The position numbers and the translations under genes are program-made. Below the pieces are notes generated by a model, which had not been told where the DNA came from, searched no databases, and was given only the letters and a program-made list of their open reading frames with translations. A stretch of 64,000 nucleotides of DNA from Alicyclobacillus suci (GTDB taxonomy: Bacteria; Bacillota; Bacilli; Alicyclobacillales; Alicyclobacillaceae), in NCBI RefSeq assembly GCF_017329615.1, contig NZ_JAFMTW010000001.1, forward strand, positions 124,001 to 188,000. Direction: 5' to 3'. Positions 63,484 to 64,000 of this stretch are shown one piece after another (positions within the stretch are counted from its first letter, which is position 1; every line of letters starts with the position of its first letter).

Positions 63484-64000
63484 TCAAACGTTCAACGTAG
63501 CTTGTCCAGGCTTCCAGTTCGCCGGGCACAAGCCACCCATTTGCAACGCTTCAAGAACGCGGAGCGTCTCATCCACGCTGCGGCCAACGTCCATGTTGTG
63601 CACAACTTGGTATTGGAGGATGCCGTCGGGATCAATAATAAACAGACCGCGAAGCGCGGTTCCCTCTTCTTCAACCAACACGTCATAGCTACGTGCGACG
63701 GTCTTGGTGAAGTCTGCTGCTAGTGGGTAATCCAAGCCACCTAAACCATTTTCGGCACGCGGCGTGTTAATCCAGGCTTTATGACTGTGAACACTGTCCG
63801 TGCTAACGCCAAGAACTTCTGCGTCGAGATCTTTGAACTCTTGCAGGCGGTCATTGATAGCGATGATTTCCGTCGGGCAGACAAAGGTGAAATCCGCTGG
63901 GTAAAAGAACAGAACCAGCCATTTACCTTTGTAGTCGGAAAGCTTCACACGTTCATTCAGCGTATCCATGTTTTTCGTTGACAACATGTCAAAGTCTGGT
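63484..64000 (-). CDS. 2-Cys peroxiredoxin (AhpC/PrxQ-like), cut at right edge
   Basis: 172 codons within the window; the start lies beyond base 64000, because the open frame continues through PDFD before MLSTKNMDTLNERV. Peroxidatic Cys in FFYPADFTFVCPTEI, resolving Cys in GLCPANWKPGQ, and VSTDSVHSHKAW as usual. It reduces peroxides with thioredoxin-type donors; the TlpA-like gene follows in the same direction. Missing N-terminus is estimated at about 15-20 residues. Confidence 0.93.
   Translation of the reverse strand, partial: PDFDMLSTKNMDTLNERVKLSDYKGKWLVLFFYPADFTFVCPTEIIAINDRLQEFKDLDAEVLGVSTDSVHSHKAWINTPRAENGLGGLDYPLAADFTKTVARSYDVLVEEEGTALRGLFIIDPDGILQYQVVHNMDVGRSVDETLRVLEALQMGGLCPANWKPGQATLNV

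Noticed and set aside
1..64000. tRNA, rRNA, T-box or other riboswitches beyond the M-box
   Set aside because: I looked for cloverleaf ends, conserved T-box and SAM/TPP-type words and found none that I could support by eye.

Overview
The window reads as chromosomal DNA of an aerobic, endospore-forming Gram-positive bacterium of the Alicyclobacillus / Bacillales type. The basis is: strong GGAGG-type ribosome sites with many GTG/TTG starts; sporulation genes (ytrH-ytrI, a YheC/D-like ATP-grasp protein, two YjcZ-like peptides); a hopanoid-type HpnB glycosyltransferase; Bacillus-style fadNAE and fadR-etfB-etfA clusters; an M-box Mg2+ riboswitch; and LexA boxes of the GAAC-N4-GTTC type. No rRNA, tRNA, CRISPR array or insertion sequence was recognised. 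A yfmF-like M16 peptidase gene is cut at the left edge and a 2-Cys peroxiredoxin gene at the right edge.

Layout. 0.3-6.2 kb: PAP2-family phosphatase, ferredoxin, a pbpA-MFS pair and endonuclease IV. 6.5-12 kb: the fatty-acid beta-oxidation operon fadN-fadA-fadE, with a TetR-type palindrome upstream. 12.2-16.7 kb: HpnB, an MBL-fold hydrolase, an M-box riboswitch controlling a DUF1003 membrane protein, and an aldose epimerase. The M-box expression platform contains a short leader ORF that overlaps the terminator. 16.9-18.7 kb: a decaying patch with a nitrilase remnant, a frameshifted gentisate-dioxygenase-like bicupin and a LysR gene with most of its middle missing. 18.8-23.3 kb: a cupin, two tandem YjcZ-like peptides with Ser/Cys-rich tails, a YcaO (azoline-forming, TOMM-type) enzyme, seven perfect 15-bp tandem repeats, and a D-amino-acid transaminase.

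23.4-26.3 kb: HIT, OsmC, a cupredoxin-like secreted protein, a PAP2 phosphatase and a PLD-type lipoprotein. 26.5-30 kb: an SOS mutasome cassette (imuB, DUF6504, dnaE2) in which dnaE2 is clearly a pseudogene while imuB still has a LexA-flanked promoter. 30-36 kb: three TetR regulators, each next to its own palindromic operator, with an SDR pseudogene, a cytochrome P450, a CruF-type carotenoid membrane protein and an internally deleted MFS gene. 36.2-39 kb: zinc-ribbon, HesB-like, TDT transporter and divergent LysR genes. 39.3-43.2 kb: a SWIM-SNF2 helicase operon. 43.4-48.5 kb: ytrHI, yfhH-like, Xaa-Pro peptidase, YheC/D and GT4 genes.

48.5-64 kb: APC permease, proline dehydrogenase, ispH, pncB, an inositol-monophosphatase-family gene, an S9 peptidase, an aspartase/fumarase-family lyase, small hypothetical genes, then fadR-etfB-etfA behind a FadR-type palindrome, a TlpA-like thioredoxin and the peroxiredoxin. 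FadNAE and EtfAB belong together functionally: acyl-CoA dehydrogenase electrons are passed to ETF. The accessory character is concentrated at 16.9-36 kb, where five genes show large deletions or frameshifts.
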